This document shows, piece after piece, positions 1 through 7,966 of a stretch of DNA of 39,993 nt. The position numbers and the translations under genes were made by a program. The notes below the pieces were generated by a model that saw nothing but the letters and a program-made list of their open reading frames with translations, was not told where the DNA came from and did no database searches. Numbering within the stretch: position 1 is the first letter of the stretch; every line of letters starts with the position of its first letter. The DNA lies in NCBI RefSeq assembly GCF_003501885.1, contig NZ_QWFA01000091.1:1-39993 (forward strand). The letters are read 5' to 3'. Source of the stretch: Streptomyces globisporus. Lineage in GTDB: Bacteria > Actinomycetota > Actinomycetes > Streptomycetales > Streptomycetaceae.

Positions 1-1422
1 GGGGGCGGCGCCCGGGGCGTGGCCGGGCTCGGCTCCCGGGGTCTCGTGCCGGGGCTCGGGCACGGTCCTGGCCGGGGAGGAGATCTCCCACGCATCGGCC
101 GGGCGGGGGGTGCGGGCCATCACGGAGAGCGGGTCGGCGTCCAGCTTCTGCTGGGGGCTGGGGGCGAACTTCACCGGCAGCTCGACCAGGTGGCGGGACA
201 TGATGTTGCCGACCCAGCGCAGCTCGCTCTCGCCGACGCCGAGCTCGAGGTCCGGCAGGCGCATCAGGAGCGCGTCGACGCCGACATCGGCGATGGCCCG
301 GCCGATGTCCTGCCCCGGGCACTCGTGGGGGCCGCCGCTGAAGGCGAGGTGGGCGCGGTTGCCGCCCATGTCGGCGCCCAGGTCGGGGCGGACGGTGGGG
401 TCGGTGTTGGCCGGGGCGATCCCCACGAGGAGGGCGTCGCCCGCCTTGATCTGCTGGCCGCCCAGCTCGGTGTCGCCGACGGCCCAGCGGCCGAAGACGG
501 CGGTGAACGGCGGTTCGTCCCAGAGGGTCTGTTCGACCGCCTCGGGGACGGTCATGTGCCCGCCGCTGAGCCGGGCGCGGAAGCGCGGGTCGATCAGGAC
601 CATGCGCAGCACGTTGGCGATGAGGTTGGCGGTGGACTCGTACGCGGCGATCAGGATGAGGCGCAGGTGTTCGACGACCTCGATGTCGGTCATCGTCGCG
701 GGGTGCTCGACCAGCCAGCTGGCGAAGTCGTGGGCCGGTTCGGCGCGGCGGCGCTCGACCAGGCGGGTCAGCACGGCCACGATGTGGGCGTTGGAGGCCA
801 CGGCGGTCTCGGTGCCGCGGGTCATGTCGCGGGCGGCCTGGACGAGGCGCTCGTCGTACTCCTCGGGCATGCCGAAGATCGCGCACATCACCATCATCGG
901 CAGGTGCTCCGCGAACTGGCTGACCAGGTCGGCGGTGCCCTTCTCGCAGAAGTCGTTGACCAGGCGGTTACTGAAGCGATTGATGTGGCGGCGCACGCCG
1001 CGGGTGTCGATGCGCTCCATGCTGTCGGTGACCGCGCCGCGCTGCCGCTCGTGCTGGGCGCCGTCGGCGAAGACGCAGACGGGCTGCCAGGTGAAGATCG
1101 GGGCGAGCGGGTGGTCGGGGGCGACGCTGCCGTCCTGGAGGGCCCGCCAGCGCCGCGAGTCCCGGGAGAACTGGGACGGCGTACGGGTGAGGTGGAGGTT
1201 CTCGCTGTGGCCGAGGACGAGCCAGGCGGGGACGTCGCCGTGGAGCAGGACCGGGGCGACGGTGCCGTGTTCGGCGCGGAGCTTGTCGTAGAGGCCCGCG
1301 GGGTTGTTCTCCGCCTCGGGGCCGTAGAGCCGGCGCAGTCCGCCGGGGCCGATGTCGAGGTTGTGGGCCGGGCACTGGGGCGGCGGCACGGCACCGGGTT
1401 CGTGGTGGAAGGGGGTTGTCAC
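1..1422 (-). CDS. cvnE: Conservon cytochrome P450 (CvnE, CYP157-like), 3' end outside window
   Basis: Haem-thiolate monooxygenase family protein, last visible gene of the conservon; 474 codons are in the window and no stop is reached. The GTG start at 1422 has a GGAG Shine-Dalgarno 5 nt upstream. The haem loop FSGGPHECPG (about residues 361-370, Cys368) is intact. The K-helix EXXR motif is not: the equivalent reads EQTLW (297-301), so the Arg is lost. The I-helix reads AAYEST (259-264) instead of AGxET. Loss of EXXR, with an EQSLW-type sequence, is known for CYP157 proteins of Streptomyces conservons, so family placement rests on motif plus context. It lies 148 bp after cvnD. From about residue 420 the visible C-terminus is a Pro/Ala/Glu-rich extension beyond the usual P450 end. 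Substrate unknown. Confidence 0.9.
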   Translation of the reverse strand, partial: MTTPFHHEPGAVPPPQCPAHNLDIGPGGLRRLYGPEAENNPAGLYDKLRAEHGTVAPVLLHGDVPAWLVLGHSENLHLTRTPSQFSRDSRRWRALQDGSVAPDHPLAPIFTWQPVCVFADGAQHERQRGAVTDSMERIDTRGVRRHINRFSNRLVNDFCEKGTADLVSQFAEHLPMMVMCAIFGMPEEYDERLVQAARDMTRGTETAVASNAHIVAVLTRLVERRRAEPAHDFASWLVEHPATMTDIEVVEHLRLILIAAYESTANLIANVLRMVLIDPRFRARLSGGHMTVPEAVEQTLWDEPPFTAVFGRWAVGDTELGGQQIKAGDALLVGIAPANTDPTVRPDLGADMGGNRAHLAFSGGPHECPGQDIGRAIADVGVDALLMRLPDLELGVGESELRWVGNIMSRHLVELPVKFAPSPQQKLDADPLSVMARTPRPADAWEISSPARTVPEPRHETPGAEPGHAPGAAP

Positions 1423-1570
1423 AGGGGCTCCAGGGATCAGGATTCCAGGGCTGGTGCGCAGGCGGGCGAGTGCGGCGGGGCGTTCGGGCGCGGGCCGGGC
1501 CGGGGGCGTACGCCGGGGACGGCGCGCGCCCCGGGGTGGTCCCGTCGCCGGGCCCCGGGGTGCGGGGGCG

Positions 1571-2185
1571 TCAGGCGAGGGGGACGGCCAGGCTGTGCAG
1601 GTAGCGCATCAGGGTCATCAGCACATCGCGGCTGGAGGCCCGCAGCCGGGCATCGCAGTCGATCATCGGGACCTCGTCCGGCAGGTCGAGGGCTCTGCGC
1701 AGGGTCTCGACCGGGTGGTGCGGTGCGTCGGGGAAGGTGTTCACGGCCACGACGAACGGCACGCCGCGCTCCTCCAGCCGGCCGATGACGTCGAAGCTGA
1801 CTTCGAGGCGTCTCGTGTCGATGAGGACGACCGCGCCGAGGGCGCCTTCGAAGAGGCCGTTCCACAGGAACCAGAAGCGTTCCTGGCCGGGGGTGCCGAA
1901 CAGATAGAGGATCAGTTCCTCGCTGAGGCTGATCCGTCCGAAGTCCATGGCGACCGTGGTGGCGGTCTTCGTCTCCACCCCGGCGTTGTCGTCCACGCCG
2001 ACGCCGGCCTGGGTCATGGTCTCTTCGGTCGTCAGCGGCCGGATCTCGCTCACCGAGCCGACCATGGTCGTCTTGCCGACGCCGAACCCGCCGACGATCA
2101 CGACCTTCACCGCGGCGGTGGCCGTGGTGGGGAGGACGTCCTCGGTGCGGGGTCCGGTGATCGTGTCAGAGCTTCTGAAGTCCAT
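1571..2185 (-). CDS. cvnD: Conservon Ras-like GTPase CvnD
   Basis: Small GTP-binding protein (204 aa), the G-protein-like member of the conservon; with CvnA, B and C it is thought to form a membrane-associated complex resembling eukaryotic GPCR signalling. Visible motifs are the P-loop GGFGVGKTT (about 32-40) and the G3-like FGTPGQERF (96-104). The usual base-recognition NKxD is replaced by NTFPD (149-153), which is normal for this family. ATG start; it overlaps the end of cvnC by 20 nt, so translation is probably coupled. The P450 gene follows after 148 bp. Confidence 0.93.
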   Translation of the reverse strand: MDFRSSDTITGPRTEDVLPTTATAAVKVVIVGGFGVGKTTMVGSVSEIRPLTTEETMTQAGVGVDDNAGVETKTATTVAMDFGRISLSEELILYLFGTPGQERFWFLWNGLFEGALGAVVLIDTRRLEVSFDVIGRLEERGVPFVVAVNTFPDAPHHPVETLRRALDLPDEVPMIDCDARLRASSRDVLMTLMRYLHSLAVPLA

Positions 2186-2537
2186 GCATCACCGCTTCGA
2201 GAAGGGACCTGTCGGGGAGAGTGGCGCGGACGATCGGCGCGCGCGACTCGATGAGCTCGGTGGCGAGGAGATCGCTCAGGAGCGAGGTGACCACGCTGAA
2301 CGGCAGGCCGAGGTAGGCCGAGATCTCGGCGACGGACAACGGGGCCTGGCAGAGCCGCAGGATCGCCGCCTGTTCGGGCTGGAACGTCGGCGAGGGCTCC
2401 GCCTGCGCGACGACCATCGTGACCAGGTCGAGCGCGGCCCGTTCGCTGTCGTCGAGATCGCCGGTGATCACGTACAGCCGTTCCGGATCGAGGAGATCCG
2501 GGTCGGCCTTGCGGCGTTCTCGTCGAGGTCCACTCAT
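2166..2537 (-). CDS. cvnC: Conservon DUF742 protein CvnC
   Basis: DUF742 family protein (123 aa), third conservon gene. The C-terminal two thirds look like a winged-helix fold (segment with LCQAPLSVAEISAYLGLP, then a recognition-helix-like VVTSLLSDLLATELIESR), as is usual for DUF742. The N-terminus is short and basic (RRERRKADPDLLDPERLYVITG). Its ATG overlaps the cvnB stop as ATGA, and its own end overlaps cvnD by 20 nt. The family is believed to bridge the sensor and the GTPase rather than bind DNA, but its biochemistry is not visible here. Confidence 0.92.
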   Translation of the reverse strand: MSGPRRERRKADPDLLDPERLYVITGDLDDSERAALDLVTMVVAQAEPSPTFQPEQAAILRLCQAPLSVAEISAYLGLPFSVVTSLLSDLLATELIESRAPIVRATLPDRSLLEAVMHGLQKL

Positions 2538-2941
2538 CCGGACTGCCCGCCGTGGCGGGGCGGGCTGGTCAGATGAGCTCCGATCCGCACGACCATGTCC
2601 CGCATCCGGGCGCCGACGAGTCCGGCGTCGACGGTCTCGCCGGCCAGGACCGCGAGATACGCGCCGGTGCCGGCCGCCATCAGGTAGAAGAACCCGCCCG
2701 TGACCTCGATGACCACGAGCTTCATCAGTCCGTCGCTGTACGGGATCTCGGTGGCCACCGCGGCGGCCAGGCTCTGGAGTCCGGCACAGGCCGCGGCGAG
2801 CCGGTCGGCGACGTCGGGGTCGCCGCCGTGCATCGCGATGCGCAGACCGTCCGACGAGAGCACCACGATCTGGTGGATGCTCGGAACGTCGTCGGCCAGC
2901 TCCTTGAGCATCCAGTCCATGTTTCCCCGCTGCTGGATCAC
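2534..2941 (-). CDS. cvnB: Conservon roadblock/LC7 protein CvnB
   Basis: Roadblock/LC7-domain protein (135 aa), thought to act as a regulator of the conservon GTPase, like MglB for MglA. The sequence contains the typical MDWMLKELADDVPSIHQIVVLSSDGL segment near the N-terminus and a central glycine-rich strand region. I start it at the GTG (2939-2941) that overlaps the cvnA stop as GTGA and gives a VIQQRGN N-terminus; a GTG seven codons earlier (2962) is also open. The end overlaps cvnC by 4 nt. Confidence 0.92.
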   Translation of the reverse strand: MIQQRGNMDWMLKELADDVPSIHQIVVLSSDGLRIAMHGGDPDVADRLAAACAGLQSLAAAVATEIPYSDGLMKLVVIEVTGGFFYLMAAGTGAYLAVLAGETVDAGLVGARMRDMVVRIGAHLTSPPRHGGQSG

Positions 2942-4578
2942 TTCAGGTCTCCCTTGTCCCACGCGTCATCGGAGTCTTCGCCGTGCTTTCGTTCCTGCGG
3001 TACGCCGTTGACGGCCTTGGTGAAGGCCTCCAGCCACAGGCCGGGGGGCTTCTCCTCGCCGCGTCCGCCGTCCGTGCCGTCGCCCGGGCCGGGTTGGAAG
3101 CCGTTCACGGGGGCCGGGGGCGGCGGGGGCTGCTGCGGGAGGTTGTGCGAGCCGAGCGGGGCGCGGCCCCGACTGCGGCGCTGCGGCAGCCCGTTCTCGG
3201 TCCACTCGGTGACCACGGGAACGTCGTCCTCCATGGCGGCCGCGGGAGGGGCCGGGCGCGCGGCGGCCGCGGGGGCCCCGGTGGGGACCGGTGCGGCCAC
3301 GGACGGCACGGGGCCGGTGGCGGCGGGCTTGGGCTTGCGCTTGCCGGGCGGCGGCACCACGTGCTGGAGCTGCGACATGTCCAGGGAGCTGGTGGGCCGG
3401 GAGGTGGCGCCGATGCCGTGGGCGATGCCCGGGGCGGGCCCGGTGGTGATCATCTCGCGCGGCACGATGAGGACGGCGCGGACGCCGCCGTACGCCGACT
3501 GACGCAGCGACACCTGGAGCTGGTACATCCGGGAGAGCCGGCCGACGACGGCCATGCCGAGGCGCGGGGACTCCCCGAGGTCGTTCATGTTGATGCCGGC
3601 CTGGGCCTGGGCGAGCATGTTCTCGGCGCGGGCGCGGGCCTCCTCGCTGAGGCTGACGCCGCCGTCCTCGATCTCGATGGCGATGCCGGTCTGCACCTCG
3701 ACCGCGGTGACGTGCACCCGGGTCTGGGGCGGCGAGTAGCGGGTCGCGTTGTCGAGGAGTTCGGCGCAGGCGTGGATGAGCGGTTCGACCGAGGTGCCGA
3801 CGATGGCGACCTTGGCGATCGAGTGCAGATCGACGCGCTGGTACTCCAGGATGCGGGACATCGCACCGCGCAGGACGCTGAACAGCGGTACGGGCTTGGG
3901 CCACTGGCGGCTGGGGCGGGCGCCGCCGAGCACGGCGATGGAGTCGGCGAGCCGGCCGATCAGCGCGGTGCCGTGGTCGATGCGCAGCAGGTCGTCGAAG
4001 ACCTCGGGGTTGCGCCCGTAGTGGTCCTCCATCTCCCGCAGTTCACTGGCCTGGCGGTGCACGATCGCCTGGACGCGGCGGGCGACGCTGACGAAGGCGC
4101 GCTGGGCGGAGTCACGCCGGGCCTCCTCGTTGTCGATGACTTCGAGGACCTGGTGGATCTGCTCGCGCAGCGCCTTGGGCAGATGGCGGTTGGCCGCGTC
4201 CGCGTCGACGATGTCGCGCATCACCTCGTCGGGCGAATTGCCCACGCGCAGCCGCCGGATGGCGGCGGGCATGACTTCCTTGGTGAGCCGTACCGTCTCG
4301 GCGTCGTGCGAGAGGATGCGGTGTTCCAGGTAGGCGATGCGCTGTTCGTACTCGGCGCGCTGGACGCGCAGGGCGCGTCGACGGCGGTGGAGCGCCACGG
4401 TGAGTACGGCGACCACGAGCGTGGTGATCGCGCCGCACACGGCGACTGGTATCCGCGCGGCCGGTGCGACCAGGGCCGACCCGGCGGCGGTCGCGCCGAG
4501 GAGCAGGACCACGGGCAGCAGGACTACGCGGACGACGGGGACTTCTCTGTCGGTCGGCGGTGATTCAACACGGACCAT
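2938..4578 (-). CDS. cvnA: Conservon sensor-kinase-like membrane protein CvnA
   Basis: First gene of the conservon (546 aa). Two membrane helices lie near the N-terminus (about 15-35 and 44-64) with almost no extracellular loop, followed by a coiled-coil segment (70-100), a DHp-like helix with RIDHGTALIGRLADSIAVLGG (about 199-219) and a GHKL ATPase domain (N-box around ELLDNATR, 273-280; EDGG at 304-307; RLGMAVV at 339-345). The last about 165 residues are a proline/alanine-rich, probably disordered tail. CvnA proteins resemble histidine kinases but sit with G-protein-like partners instead of a response regulator. The ATG has a GAGGG Shine-Dalgarno 6 nt upstream. Next gene upstream, marR, ends 463 bp away, so the operon probably starts from a promoter in that AT-richer gap. 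Confidence 0.93.
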   Translation of the reverse strand: MVRVESPPTDREVPVVRVVLLPVVLLLGATAAGSALVAPAARIPVAVCGAITTLVVAVLTVALHRRRRALRVQRAEYEQRIAYLEHRILSHDAETVRLTKEVMPAAIRRLRVGNSPDEVMRDIVDADAANRHLPKALREQIHQVLEVIDNEEARRDSAQRAFVSVARRVQAIVHRQASELREMEDHYGRNPEVFDDLLRIDHGTALIGRLADSIAVLGGARPSRQWPKPVPLFSVLRGAMSRILEYQRVDLHSIAKVAIVGTSVEPLIHACAELLDNATRYSPPQTRVHVTAVEVQTGIAIEIEDGGVSLSEEARARAENMLAQAQAGINMNDLGESPRLGMAVVGRLSRMYQLQVSLRQSAYGGVRAVLIVPREMITTGPAPGIAHGIGATSRPTSSLDMSQLQHVVPPPGKRKPKPAATGPVPSVAAPVPTGAPAAAARPAPPAAAMEDDVPVVTEWTENGLPQRRSRGRAPLGSHNLPQQPPPPPAPVNGFQPGPGDGTDGGRGEEKPPGLWLEAFTKAVNGVPQERKHGEDSDDAWDKGDLK

Positions 4579-5041
4579 CTAAAACCCTCTGGCGGTTGAT
4601 TCCGGGATGTATGCGCACTGAGCGGAGACTTAGGAACAAGTGCTCGAATTCATCTCAACTCGACTTCACTGCGCGTGAGCTTAGCCAGATCAGAACAGTG
4701 CTTCGGCATATTCACCCAACCCCCTGCGGAAGCCCGCCGAGAGGAATACACTCACCAGTTTTTGCACTGAGCGCTGCGGAACGTGTGCGGGGAGTAGTGA
4801 TGGCTGGAAATAGCGTTCCCCCGATCCATCGGCGCACGAGGAAAGGGCATCCTCGCCGCCGAAAAAGCGACTTACAGAGCGAAAAGCCCACCCCCCTCCC
4901 CTGTCACCGCCCAGAACCAGCCAGAGGCACAGGTGACCGAACCGGATCGAAAGGAGCAGATTCCCGGCCGACGGAGGGGTGACGGGCAAAATCGCGGCGC
5001 TGACGCGTATGCGGGCGCCCGCCGCCGAGGGGGCGCCGGGG
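4579..5041. other. 463-bp intergenic region upstream of the conservon
   Basis: No convincing gene. It contains some of the AT-richest sequence of the window (about 4579-4790), fitting a promoter region for cvnA, but I could not fix a -35/-10 pair. GCACTGAGCG occurs twice (4615-4624 and 4764-4773). A 60-codon plus-strand ORF at 4801-4982 has Arg/Pro-rich, non-Streptomyces-like composition and is not called. The right end holds the marR terminator. Confidence 0.6.
5014..5037 (-). terminator. Hairpin terminator after marR
   Basis: Inverted repeat GGCGCCC / GGGCGCC (7 bp, 10-nt loop) directly after the marR stop codon at 5042. There is no U-run, as is usual for GC-rich actinobacteria. Confidence 0.55.
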
Positions 5042-5548
5042 TCAGCGGCGGGCGCCCCCGAGACGCCCTTCCAGCTGGACGAGCAACTCGCTCAGTCGGG
5101 ACGCGAGTTCATCGCGGCCGGGCTGGTCAAGACCGGCCAGTACCGAGCGTTCGTACGCCAGTTGCTCGGGCAGCAGCCGGTCGACCAGGGCTCGCCCCTC
5201 GTCGGTGAGACGGACATGGGCGACCCGCCGGTCGCGGTCGTCGCCCCGGCGCTCGACCAGGGCGCGGTCCTGGAGGGCGCGCAGCCGTTTGGTGACGGCT
5301 GCCCCGGAGGAAAAGGTCTCGCGGGCCAGCTCGCCGGGGGTCAGCTCCCGGTCCGTCCGGCGCACGGCGCCGAGGAGGTCGAATTCGGCGCGGGTCAGCC
5401 CGGCGGAGCGCAGCGGGGCGTCCTCCGCCTGCTGAAGGAGGGCGGCGCAGCGGTTGATCCGGCCGATGATCTCCATCGGCCCGGTGTCGAGCCCGGGGTT
5501 GACGGTCTGCCACTGCCGGACCACCGAGGCAACGATGTCGTCGGTCAC
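5042..5548 (-). CDS. MarR-family transcriptional regulator
   Basis: Winged-helix MarR protein of 168 aa. The core runs from about residue 30 (RINRCAALLQQAEDAPLRSAGLTRAEFDLLGAVRR) through the recognition helix (TFSSGAAVTKRLRALQDRALVERR) to the wing (DDRDRRVAHVRLTDEGRALVDRLL). The GTG start at 5548 overlaps the stop of the FUSC gene as GTGA, so the two are translated from one mRNA; a longer frame to 5671 exists but lies inside the FUSC gene. MarR proteins coupled to exporters usually repress their own operon and respond to small aromatic or toxic ligands; the ligand is not predictable here. Confidence 0.92.
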   Translation of the reverse strand: MTDDIVASVVRQWQTVNPGLDTGPMEIIGRINRCAALLQQAEDAPLRSAGLTRAEFDLLGAVRRTDRELTPGELARETFSSGAAVTKRLRALQDRALVERRGDDRDRRVAHVRLTDEGRALVDRLLPEQLAYERSVLAGLDQPGRDELASRLSELLVQLEGRLGGARR

Positions 5549-7272
5549 TCCGCTCCGATCGAAGGGGCGTGGGCCGTGGGCCCGCGCCGTGGTGCTGTCG
5601 CGGCGAGCGTACGGTGTCCGGCCTGCTCGGCCGCGAGAAGACGCTGCTCGGGCAGGGCGCGCTGCCACCATTCGCCCGCGGCGGTGTCACCCGCCTCGCG
5701 CAGTTCGACGAGGCTCGCGGTGAGCTTCCGGCGGGCCCGGTCCCGCTCGCCGGGTGCGGCCGCGAGGTCGGCGCCGGTCCGTTCCGCGGCGGCGCGGGCC
5801 CGGTCGGTGGCGTCGAGGGCCCGCTCGACCCGGCCCGCAGCCCGCCGGTTGGTGACGAGCGTCGCCGCCAGGAAGCCGGCGGCCGCACCGAGGACGGTGT
5901 CCAGGACCCGGTCGCCGATCAGCTCCCCGGCCGGGTGGGCGCCGCCGAACTCCAGGACCAGCAGGGCCATCGGGGTCACCGCGACGGAGCCGAGCCAGTA
6001 GTTGCGGGTGATCAGGGCCTCGGCGGCGAAGCCGAAGAAGAGGCAGCAGCAGACGAGGGCGAGCGGGCTGATCCGCGAGACCGGCAGGACGGCGGCGAAG
6101 ACGAGCACGCCCAGGAGGTTGCCGAGGGTGCGCTGGAGGGTGCGGTTCCACGACAGGGTGAGGTTGGCCTGGTAGAGGGAGGCGGCGGTGACGATCGCCC
6201 AGTAGGGGCGGCCGACGCCGAGCGCGGCGCAGAGGTACCCGGCGAGCGCGCAGCCGATCAGGGTACGGACGGCGACCGGCAGGAGCGGGGATCCGGGGCC
6301 GAGGCTGCGCAGCAGGGTGCGGCGGGCCGTGCGGCGGCCTTCGCGGGCGCGCAGGGCGGCACGTTCGGCCTCGATCCCGTGGAGCTCGTCGGCGGTTCCG
6401 GGGGCCGGCGGCGGTGTGGGCACGGGCCCCCGGCCCCGGGTCCGGGCGGCCCAGGCGCGCAGCCGTTCCGGATCCGCCGCCCCGGCCCCGGGGCTCGGGG
6501 CCACGAAGGCCGCTTCGGCGTGCACCACGAGGCGTTCCAGCGACCGGCGCACGGGGGTGGGGCGCCCGGAGGCGAGCAGGCACTGCCAGGCGGCGTGCAC
6601 GGCGGCGGCCGCAGCGTTTCGGTTTCGCGGGCCCGGGTCGGCGGCACAGACCGCCGCGGCCTCCAGGGCTCGGGCGACGGCCCGGCGTTCGGGCCCTTCG
6701 CGGCGGGCCAGGGCGGGCGCGAGGGTGACCAGCCAGGCGAACGCGCCCGCGCCGAGGGTCAGGGCGAGGTGGCCGGGGATCCGGTCGAGGCGTTGCGGGG
6801 CGAAGAGGGCGGCCGAGCTGACGAAGGTGAAGATCACGTGGCCGGGCGGCCCGATCCGGGTGGCGTCGCACAGCACCTTCTGTACGGCGGCGAGCAGCGC
6901 CCCGACCGCGATGAGCACGGCGGTCGAGCCGGTGAGCGAGGCGGTGACCAGGGAGACGGCGAGCCCGGCGGCCATTCCGAGCACCACGCCCGCGACGGCC
7001 CGCGCCCGCCGGGCGTACGGCAGGCCGTGGCCGTAGAGCGCGCACAGCGACCCGGCCATGGCGTAGATGACCAGGTCCAGCCGGCCGAGGGCCAGGAGCG
7101 TCAGATGGGGTACGGCGGAGGCGACGACCACGCTGAGGGCGGGCTTGAACCAGGTGTCCGAGGGCCGGGAGAGCCGGAGGGCCGAGGCGAGCGGGAGGCC
7201 GCGGACGGTCGGCGGGAGGTGCGGGAGCTTGCGGGCGGAGGGCCGCCCGGGGCGGACAGGTGTATCACTCAC
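5545..7272 (-). CDS. FUSC-family membrane protein (aromatic compound exporter-like)
   Basis: Integral membrane protein of 575 aa with the FUSC (fusaric acid resistance/aromatic acid exporter) layout: an N-terminal block of about six helices (about 35-195), a long soluble linker (about 195-325) rich in Arg, Ala and Pro, a second block of about six helices (about 335-465, including the characteristic YWAIVTAASLYQANLTLSWNRTLQR segment) and a cytoplasmic C-terminal helical region. It starts at GTG 7272 and is coupled to marR by a 4-nt overlap. The family exports aromatic acids and similar toxic small molecules. Operator-like inverted repeats lie immediately upstream. Confidence 0.88.
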   Translation of the reverse strand: MSDTPVRPGRPSARKLPHLPPTVRGLPLASALRLSRPSDTWFKPALSVVVASAVPHLTLLALGRLDLVIYAMAGSLCALYGHGLPYARRARAVAGVVLGMAAGLAVSLVTASLTGSTAVLIAVGALLAAVQKVLCDATRIGPPGHVIFTFVSSAALFAPQRLDRIPGHLALTLGAGAFAWLVTLAPALARREGPERRAVARALEAAAVCAADPGPRNRNAAAAAVHAAWQCLLASGRPTPVRRSLERLVVHAEAAFVAPSPGAGAADPERLRAWAARTRGRGPVPTPPPAPGTADELHGIEAERAALRAREGRRTARRTLLRSLGPGSPLLPVAVRTLIGCALAGYLCAALGVGRPYWAIVTAASLYQANLTLSWNRTLQRTLGNLLGVLVFAAVLPVSRISPLALVCCCLFFGFAAEALITRNYWLGSVAVTPMALLVLEFGGAHPAGELIGDRVLDTVLGAAAGFLAATLVTNRRAAGRVERALDATDRARAAAERTGADLAAAPGERDRARRKLTASLVELREAGDTAAGEWWQRALPEQRLLAAEQAGHRTLAATAPRRGPTAHAPSIGAE

Positions 7273-7291
7273 CCATATACGTTAGCAGGTA

Positions 7292-7303
7292 TTACACCGG
7301 TAA
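7292..7303. promoter_or_regulatory. Inverted repeat TTAC-N4-GTAA, candidate MarR operator
   Basis: TTAC (7292-7295) and GTAA (7300-7303) flank ACCG, about 20 nt upstream of the FUSC start in the FUSC / small secreted gene divergent region. Position and symmetry suit a MarR repressor site; the assignment is an inference. Confidence 0.4.
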
Positions 7304-7343
7304 ACGATTTGACCTCTGTTCGAGCGGCGGCGACTCGGGCACA

Positions 7344-7358
7344 CTGTCCCGCGGACAG
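7344..7358. promoter_or_regulatory. Perfect inverted repeat CTGTCC-CGC-GGACAG
   Basis: Six-bp perfect arms around a 3-nt centre in the 135-bp divergent intergenic region, upstream of the -10 box of the plus-strand gene at 7408. A regulator site is likely; which regulator is unknown. Confidence 0.4.
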
Positions 7359-7393
7359 CGCGACCCATATTCTTTGAATCTTCATGCACCCAC

Positions 7394-7399
7394 TACGAT
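7394..7399 (+). promoter_or_regulatory. -10 box TACGAT of the gene at 7408
   Basis: TACGAT fits the TANNNT consensus and ends 8 nt before the ATG at 7408, so the mRNA would be leaderless or nearly so. TCATGCAC lies just upstream (7382-7389) and recurs before the next gene. Confidence 0.5.
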
Positions 7400-7407
7400 G
7401 ACGGGCG

Positions 7408-7839
7408 ATGACCAGGGTGAGCACGCGGACCGACCGGCAGCGGTGCCGCTCCCGCGCGCCTTTCGCCCTGGGCTGGGTCTTCTTCCTGCTGGCCATGCTC
7501 TTCTGCTGTTCGGCCGCCACGTCGTCCGCCGCCGTGCCGGTCGCGGCGGGCCCGGCCGGGGCGGCCGCCGTCCGCGCGTTCACCCCGACACCGGACGCGG
7601 CCTTCGAACCGGTCGTGCTGGCTTCCGCGCCGGACCGCGGTCTGGGCACGTCGTGCCACGGAGGTTCGACACACGCGGTGGCCGTCGTGCTTCCGGTGCC
7701 GTCCGCCCCCGTGGCCCTTCCCTCGTCCGTGGCCCTCGCCCCCACCGCCCCACTCGTGGGGGCCGCTTCCATCAGGGGTCCCGCGCACGACGGTGTGCGT
7801 TCCGTCGATCAACTGCGCCTCCAGGTCCAACGGATCTAG
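7408..7839 (+). CDS. Small secreted or membrane-anchored protein, unknown function
   Basis: 143 aa; I do not recognise a family with certainty. The N-terminus has a basic region (about 1-17) and one hydrophobic helix (about 19-45, LGWVFFLLAMLFCCSA), so it is either a signal peptide or an uncleaved anchor. The rest is an Ala/Val/Pro-rich extracytoplasmic segment ending in the more conserved-looking RSVDQLRLQVQRI. It precedes the DUF3105-DUF305 pair by 127 bp, with a terminator in between, so it probably has its own promoter. Three cysteines (two adjacent, within the hydrophobic helix) are present. Coding confidence comes from codon use, promoter position and signal-like N-terminus. Confidence 0.72.
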   Translation: MTRVSTRTDRQRCRSRAPFALGWVFFLLAMLFCCSAATSSAAVPVAAGPAGAAAVRAFTPTPDAAFEPVVLASAPDRGLGTSCHGGSTHAVAVVLPVPSAPVALPSSVALAPTAPLVGAASIRGPAHDGVRSVDQLRLQVQRI

Positions 7840-7865
7840 AGTCCGGGTCCGCTCTCCCCCCGCGC

Positions 7866-7894
7866 CCCGGCGCCGGTTCACCGGGAGCGGTTTT
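7866..7894 (+). terminator. Terminator after the small secreted protein gene
   Basis: CCCGG (7866-7870) and CCGGG (7881-7885) with a 10-nt loop, followed by TTTT at 7891-7894, 26 nt after the stop codon at 7839. Confidence 0.5.
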
Positions 7895-7922
7895 CCGTAT
7901 GCACCGCATCCCCTACCCCCTC

Positions 7923-7943
7923 ATGCACAGAGCCCTTGTGCAT
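7923..7943. promoter_or_regulatory. Inverted repeat ATGCAC-N9-GTGCAT upstream of the DUF3105 gene
   Basis: Perfect 6-bp arms, 23 nt before the ATG at 7967. Further ATGCAC copies lie at 7899-7904 and 7384-7389, so the hexamer recurs in both upstream regions of this three-gene cluster. Candidate operator or 5'-UTR hairpin. Confidence 0.4.
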
Positions 7944-7966
7944 CGGTTGAACGACGAGGACTTCTC

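Noticed and set aside
19..3502. Long plus-strand frames opposite the conservon genes (such as 19-1788)
   Set aside because: They are antisense shadows caused by GC bias; the minus strand encodes recognisable proteins over the same span.
4690..4989. 99-codon minus-strand frame and 60-codon plus-strand frame upstream of cvnA
   Set aside because: No family, poor codon bias and no clear promoter. The region is better explained as regulatory.
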